Shown: positions 14,825-17,844 of the stretch, in pieces
Layout of the letters: every line of letters begins with the position of its first letter
Numbering within the stretch: the stretch's first letter is position 1
Origin: an uncultured Clostridia bacterium
GTDB lineage: Bacteria > Bacillota > Clostridia > Christensenellales > UBA1242
NCBI GenBank assembly: GCA_937900575.1
Contig: CALCEI010000020.1
Span: 1-17,844, forward strand
Direction of reading: 5' to 3'
Length of the DNA stretch: 17,844 nucleotides
Position numbers and translations under genes: made by a program
The notes under the pieces: generated by a model
Database searches by the model: none
What the model saw: the letters and a program-made list of their open reading frames with translations, nothing else
What the model was told of the DNA's origin: nothing

Positions 14825-15333
14825 AATTCACCAGCAATAAATTTTTCAATTAAATCACATGCCGTTTCATAAGAAACGTTCAAAATTTCACGGCTTGTTT
14901 CGTCAACTGTGGAAAGCACGTAGTCTGCCAAATCCATATTAGAGTCACGGCCAACACCTATCTTAATTCTTGGTGGTTCGCCAACCTTGGCAACAATGTT
15001 ACGCATGCCGTTGTGTGTGCCTGCAGAGCCGGAAAGACGGAAACGCACTTTGCCTTTTGGTAAATCTATATCATCTTGAATAATCAAAATGTCAGAGAGT
15101 GGTACTTTAAAATATTTTTTAAGTTCATAAACACTTTCGCCACTCAAATTCATATATGTGCTTGGTTTTGCCAAAATAAAATCCGGTGTAACGCAAAGAG
15201 AAGCGTGGCATCTTGCCTTGTTAAATTTAACTTTGTGTTTTTTTGCAAAAAGGTCCACAACATTAAAACCTACGTTGTGGTATGTCTTTTCGTATTTACC
15301 CTCTGGGTTACCAAGACCAACAATAATTTTCAT
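14803..15333 (-). CDS. pth: Peptidyl-tRNA hydrolase
   Basis: Cleaves the ester bond of peptidyl-tRNAs that fall off the ribosome, recycling tRNA. The chosen start, ATG at 15333, gives MKIIVGLGNP, the standard Pth N-terminus; an in-frame TTG at 15342 would add three residues but lies on the -10 element. The 176-residue product has family-typical length. Expected residues are present: Asn9, catalytic His19 in YHNVGF, the TYMNLSG loop, QDDIDLPKG with the catalytic-dyad Asp, and GTHNGMRNI. No ribosome binding site precedes the ATG, and the promoter -10 ends 8 bases before it, so the mRNA is predicted to be leaderless or nearly so. It is the first gene of the pth-mfd operon. Confidence 0.95.
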   Translation of the reverse strand: MKIIVGLGNPEGKYEKTYHNVGFNVVDLFAKKHKVKFNKARCHASLCVTPDFILAKPSTYMNLSGESVYELKKYFKVPLSDILIIQDDIDLPKGKVRFRLSGSAGTHNGMRNIVAKVGEPPRIKIGVGRDSNMDLADYVLSTVDETSREILNVSYETACDLIEKFIAGELCQDVTI

Positions 15334-15341
15334 ACATTTCA

Positions 15342-15369
15342 ATTATAACACAATAAATTTATTTTTCAA
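15342..15369 (-). promoter_or_regulatory. Promoter of pth-mfd giving a leaderless mRNA
   Basis: On the minus strand: TTGAAA (15369-15364), a 16-base spacer ending in TGT, then TATAAT (15347-15342). The expected start is at 15337-15333, at or within four bases of the pth ATG. Confidence 0.65.
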
Positions 15370-15383
15370 CGTATTTTTACAAC

Positions 15384-15410
15384 AAAAAAGTGAGCATTTT
15401 GCTCACTTTA
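15384..15410 (-). terminator. Terminator of the 15431 gene
   Basis: AAAGTGAGCA (15387-15396) and TGCTCACTTT (15400-15409) form a perfect stem with a TTT loop, then a T-run on the minus strand. The GTGAGC stem recurs in variant form in the next two terminators upstream. Confidence 0.85.
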
Positions 15411-15430
15411 TTTTAATTTTAGTTCAAACT

Positions 15431-15802
15431 TTAAGGCTCAACAACCATTTCTTCACCAAAAATTGTGGTTACATTGTTTTCGTTTACAACAACTGCTGTC
15501 AAATTTTTCATATCAATTTTCACATATTCGTTTTTTGGAAATGGGGAATGGTTTGCAACATCAATTTCAAAGAAATTAGACATTGGCACCAAAATTTTGT
15601 TTAATATATCTTTAGCATATATTTTAATAACACATGATGATTGCTTGTCTGCCTTATAAATTTCTGCAGGTATATATGTATTCAATCTTTCATGGATAAA
15701 ATCTGCATATCTATTTAGATATTTGCTTTCAACAATGTATTTTGTCCACCATTCTGCAACTGTTTGCACTAGTTGAACTTCTTTTTCATTTGTATTTTTC
15801 AT
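15431..15802 (-). CDS. Small protein of unknown family, WW/FGEE copy A
   Basis: The start is the ATG at 15802, because AGGTG lies about 6 bases upstream; a GTG at 15811 is part of that site. The 123-residue soluble protein has no signal peptide or helix for the membrane. It shares a layout with the gene at 15938-16318: V/I-A-x-W-W-T-x-x-I near the N-terminus, F...L...I in the next segment, an FF/KF..I....FP centre, VVV, and a closing FGEE..VEP. These shared blocks, with most other positions different, indicate old paralogues. I recognise no family. The paired aromatics and beta-rich C-terminal half would suit a small binding module, but no function can be given. It has its own extended -10 promoter and terminator. 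Confidence 0.72.
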   Translation of the reverse strand: MKNTNEKEVQLVQTVAEWWTKYIVESKYLNRYADFIHERLNTYIPAEIYKADKQSSCVIKIYAKDILNKILVPMSNFFEIDVANHSPFPKNEYVKIDMKNLTAVVVNENNVTTIFGEEMVVEP

Positions 15803-15827
15803 AGAATTCACCTATATTTATTAATAT

Positions 15828-15855
15828 ATTTTAGCATAAAATTAGCAAAAGTCAA
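15828..15855 (-). promoter_or_regulatory. Promoter of the 15431 gene
   Basis: On the minus strand: TTGACT (15855-15850), a 16-base spacer ending in TGC, then TAAAAT (15833-15828). Confidence 0.65.
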
Positions 15856-15899
15856 TGTTAATTTCGACATTTTTCGTTAAATACTTTTATGATTTTAAT

Positions 15900-15926
15900 A
15901 AAAAAGTGAGCCAAAAGCCCACTTTA
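15900..15926 (-). terminator. Terminator of the 15938 gene
   Basis: On the minus strand AAAGTGGGC pairs with GCTCACTTT (one G-U) around a short loop, then a T-run. The 27-base sequence is identical to the terminator at 16414-16440. Confidence 0.85.
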
Positions 15927-15937
15927 AAATTTAATTA

Positions 15938-16318
15938 TTATTTTAAACCTAAAGGTTCAACGCTAACTTCTTCTTCTCCAAAAAGCACTTCACGTTTTGC
16001 AGTGTATCCTGTTTCAACAACCACAGAAGAAGGTTTGATTGTCATTGTTGTTTTTTGTGGGAAACTGCTGGATGGAATGTCGTGGAATTTTGCCAAATCT
16101 CCAAACCAACCTTCTGGAGAAAAGTCAACTTTTATTGTAACAGTTTTTTCTTCACGTTTTCTGTGGAAGAACTTTTTATCGCCTGCTAATTCAAAATTTA
16201 TTTTGGATTCCAAAACTTTTGCAAAACTATCCAATGTTTCACGTGTAATATTTTCATTAAGACGTTCAATTTGGCTTGTCCACCAATCTGTTGCAATTCT
16301 TGCACTTAAAAATTCCAT
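15938..16318 (-). CDS. Small protein of unknown family, WW/FGEE copy B
   Basis: 126 residues. AGGAG stands seven bases before the ATG. The product is soluble, with charged helical character to about residue 60 (DWWTSQIERLNENITRETLD) and a beta-rich remainder ending in VLFGEEEVSVEPLGLK. It aligns with the 15431 product across the WWT block, the FHDIP...FP centre, VVVE and the FGEE..VEP close. Copy B has an extra stretch containing EGWFGDLAKFHD and a four-residue C-terminal extension. The promoter is the nearest to consensus at its -35 in this window, so expression may be substantial. No neighbour suggests a pathway, and the function is unknown. Confidence 0.72.
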   Translation of the reverse strand: MEFLSARIATDWWTSQIERLNENITRETLDSFAKVLESKINFELAGDKKFFHRKREEKTVTIKVDFSPEGWFGDLAKFHDIPSSSFPQKTTMTIKPSSVVVETGYTAKREVLFGEEEVSVEPLGLK

Positions 16319-16342
16319 TTTTTACTCCTTAAATTTGCTGAT

Positions 16343-16370
16343 ATTCTATCACACAATTATAAATTGTCAA
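16343..16370 (-). promoter_or_regulatory. Strong sigma-A promoter of the 15938 gene
   Basis: On the minus strand: perfect TTGACA (16370-16365), a 16-base spacer ending in TGA, then TAGAAT (16348-16343). Confidence 0.8.
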
Positions 16371-16413
16371 TATGTAAAACGATAATTTTTTGTATTAAAA
16401 GGAAATTTTTAAC

Positions 16414-16440
16414 AAAAAAGTGAGCCAAAAGCCCACTTTA
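16414..16440 (-). terminator. Terminator downstream of the COG0523 gene and its relic
   Basis: Identical over 27 bases to 15900-15926, with a G-U containing stem on the minus strand and a T-run. It overlaps the stop codon of the relic copy and is the first terminator after the intact gene, 113 bases beyond its stop codon. Confidence 0.85.
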
Positions 16441-16503
16441 GATTCTATCAAGTTTGTTAGAAATTGTTTCTTTGTTTATATGTTGACCAATAAATACAAG
16501 TTT
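16438..16503 (-). pseudogene. Relic 3' end of a second COG0523 GTPase gene
   Basis: Read on the minus strand, this encodes KLVFIGQHINKETISNKLDRI and a TAA stop, repeating the last 21 residues of the intact gene 115 bases upstream. Over 66 bases the two differ at 7 positions: five codons carry synonymous changes (including the stop, TAA versus TAG) and one is Lys for Glu. The relic is one base out of frame with the intact gene, and the match ends abruptly at the Lys codon. The pattern implies divergence under protein-level selection before the body of the gene was lost, rather than a fresh tandem copy. Confidence 0.8.
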
Positions 16504-16552
16504 AGCAAAAGTTTCGCTACGCTCACAATTGGATAAAACTTGTTTTATATAA

Positions 16553-17755
16553 CTAAATTCTGTCTAATTCGTTAGAAATTGTTTCTTTATTTATATGTTG
16601 ACCAATAAATACAAGTTTTATCATTCTATCGCCATAAACGGGGTCCCAATCATGACGGAACTTTTCATCATTCAACAGTAATTGTTCAATTTGGTACTTT
16701 GGATATGTTGCGTACCAAGGGCCGTTTTCAGTAAGCATTTTTTGTCTGCCTGCTTGTTCAAAAATGTAACTCATACGGTTATCATCATTAAAGTATACAA
16801 GACCTTTGGAACGAATAATCTGTTTGCCAAAATCTTTGTTTGCCCAATCTTCAAATTTTAACCTATCAAAAGGCTTTCTACGGTAGTAAACAAAAGTTCC
16901 AATGCCATATTCTTCTGTCTCGCCACCTTCATGGTCGTGGTGATGGTGGTGTTCGTGTTCTTCATGTTCATGTTCATGTTCATGTTCATGTTCATGTTCG
17001 TCGTGGTCGTCTTCGTCAATATCTTTGTCAATTTCTTGGAACCAACCTGCAGATGTCAAAGCATGTTCCATATCAAACAAATTTGTATCCAAAATTTCAG
17101 CAATATCCACGTTTGAAAAGTTTGTTTCAATAAGTTTTGCTTTTGGTTGCAAATTCTTTACAATTTTACGCACTCTTTCGCATTCAACTTTGCTTACTTC
17201 GTTTGTTTTGTTCATAATAAGCACGTCGCAGAATTCAATTTGTTGAATAACAAGATTTTCAATATCTTCTTCTTCAATGTTTGGCTTTGTAAGTTCGTCT
17301 CCACAGCCAAATTCTTGCACCATGCGTAACGTGTCCACAACCGAAACGATGGCATCTAACTTACAGTAAATTGGCATACCTTTTTGACGGAAACTTTCGG
17401 TTAAAAAGTTAATTGTTTGTGCAATTGGAATTGGTTCGCAAATACCAGATGCTTCAATAATGATGTGGTCGAATTTGCGTTGTTTTACGATATCATGAAT
17501 TTGCTCAATCAAATCCTTACGCAAAGTGCAACAAATGCAACCGTTTTGAAGAGCAACCAAACTTTCTTCTTTTTTGTTTACAATGCCACCTTTTTCAATA
17601 AGTTCAGCGTCAATGTTAACTTCGCCAATGTCATTAACAATAACAGCGCATTTGTAACCTTTTGTGTTGCTTAAAATGTGATTTAACAAAGTTGTTTTTC
17701 CACTGCCAAGATAACCTGTTACCAAGGTTATTGGAATTGTTTTAAATTCTTCCAT
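16553..17755 (-). CDS. COG0523 (CobW/ZNG1-like) metallochaperone GTPase
   Basis: 400 residues. G3E-family GTPase that delivers a metal, in many members zinc, to client proteins. Visible: Walker A GYLGSGKTT (14-22), the metal-binding CICC motif (73-76) that defines the family, the EASGICEP switch (101-108), G4-like NKTN (182-185) where NKxD is usual, a His/Glu-rich loop (about 250-276) with six EH repeats and a run of His, and a C-terminal CobW domain (about 285-400) with KLVFIGQ near its end. The His loop supports metal storage or sensing. It lies alone, without cobalamin or nitrile hydratase genes, which favours a zinc-type role over CobW. AGGAG precedes the ATG. No Zur box was recognised upstream. 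Confidence 0.9.
   Translation of the reverse strand: MEEFKTIPITLVTGYLGSGKTTLLNHILSNTKGYKCAVIVNDIGEVNIDAELIEKGGIVNKKEESLVALQNGCICCTLRKDLIEQIHDIVKQRKFDHIIIEASGICEPIPIAQTINFLTESFRQKGMPIYCKLDAIVSVVDTLRMVQEFGCGDELTKPNIEEEDIENLVIQQIEFCDVLIMNKTNEVSKVECERVRKIVKNLQPKAKLIETNFSNVDIAEILDTNLFDMEHALTSAGWFQEIDKDIDEDDHDEHEHEHEHEHEHEEHEHHHHHDHEGGETEEYGIGTFVYYRRKPFDRLKFEDWANKDFGKQIIRSKGLVYFNDDNRMSYIFEQAGRQKMLTENGPWYATYPKYQIEQLLLNDEKFRHDWDPVYGDRMIKLVFIGQHINKETISNELDRI
16961..16996. repeat. Hexanucleotide repeat coding for the Glu-His run
   Basis: Six perfect copies of TTCATG on the plus strand, read as GAA CAT (Glu-His) in the COG0523 gene. The period of six keeps the frame, so slippage would change loop length by Glu-His pairs without breaking the gene. 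Confidence 0.93.
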
Positions 17756-17786
17756 AAATAACTCCTAAATAAATTTTACGTTTGCT

Positions 17787-17795
17787 ATTATAACA
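17787..17795 (-). promoter_or_regulatory. Extended -10 promoter of the COG0523 gene
   Basis: On the minus strand TGTTATAAT; no convincing -35 at 16-18 bases. The predicted start near 17780 gives a leader of about 25 bases with AGGAG before the ATG. Confidence 0.55.
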
Positions 17796-17844
17796 CTAAA
17801 AATAAAATTTTGCACATAATTTATTAAAAAATTCAACACAAATT

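Noticed and set aside
15334..15342. TTG start for pth at 15342
   Set aside because: It overlaps the -10 element and would add residues before the conserved Pth N-terminus.
16961..16996. CRISPR-like or regulatory short repeat
   Set aside because: The repeat is a continuous in-frame hexamer inside a coding region with no spacers.
16931..17116. Open frames antisense to the His/Glu repeat
   Set aside because: They are low-complexity shadows of the hexamer repeat in the COG0523 gene, with no ribosome binding site.
17756..17844. Zur box upstream of the COG0523 gene
   Set aside because: No inverted repeat resembling a Zur site is visible in the 89 bases available.

Overview
The window is AT-rich chromosomal DNA with strong AGGAGG-type ribosome binding sites, sigma-A-like promoters (many with a TGn extended -10), rho-independent terminators and a SpoIIQ-like M23 protein. 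This points to a low-GC Bacillota, most likely a Clostridia-type lineage with sporulation ancestry, perhaps an uncultured gut group. The lineage is inferred from gene content and style, not from a marker gene. No tRNA, rRNA, CRISPR array, IS element or prophage was found.

Layout: (1) 1-414, the 3' end of an unrecognised acidic protein that runs head-on into tyrS. (2) 333-2350, a minus-strand cvpA-like/tyrS operon, divergent from ftsH (2595-4817). The 244-base gap carries two facing sigma-A promoters, two perfect-core palindromes and one consensus DnaA box. (3) 4881-6397, two plus-strand single genes: a two-helix membrane protein and a PHP-family phosphoesterase. (4) 6449-7291, minus-strand four-helix membrane protein and acyl carrier protein, each with its own promoter and terminator. 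(5) 7433-9487, plus-strand cluster: an unknown protein that may be a degenerate iron-alcohol-dehydrogenase fold, a short secreted YwmB-like protein, and a SpoIIQ-like M23 protein with both zinc motifs intact. (6) 9547-15333, minus-strand pth-mfd followed by a PrsA/SurA-like lipoprotein, a clostridial-type gene order covering translation recycling, transcription-coupled repair and extracytoplasmic folding. (7) 15431-17755, minus-strand: two diverged copies of a small unknown protein family and a COG0523 (CobW/ZNG1-like) metallochaperone GTPase with a His/Glu-rich loop.

Points most worth following: the two-member WW/FGEE small protein family; the relic of a second COG0523 gene lying between the intact gene and its terminator, whose differences are almost all synonymous; the ywmB-like/spoIIQ-like pair lacking the usual murA and spoIID; palindromes at the cvpA and ftsH promoters; and very short 5' leaders, with pth and the 7433 gene predicted to be leaderless. 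I found no convincing complete new multi-gene system. Most of the window is housekeeping, and the small family at 15431-16318 is the best candidate for undescribed biology.
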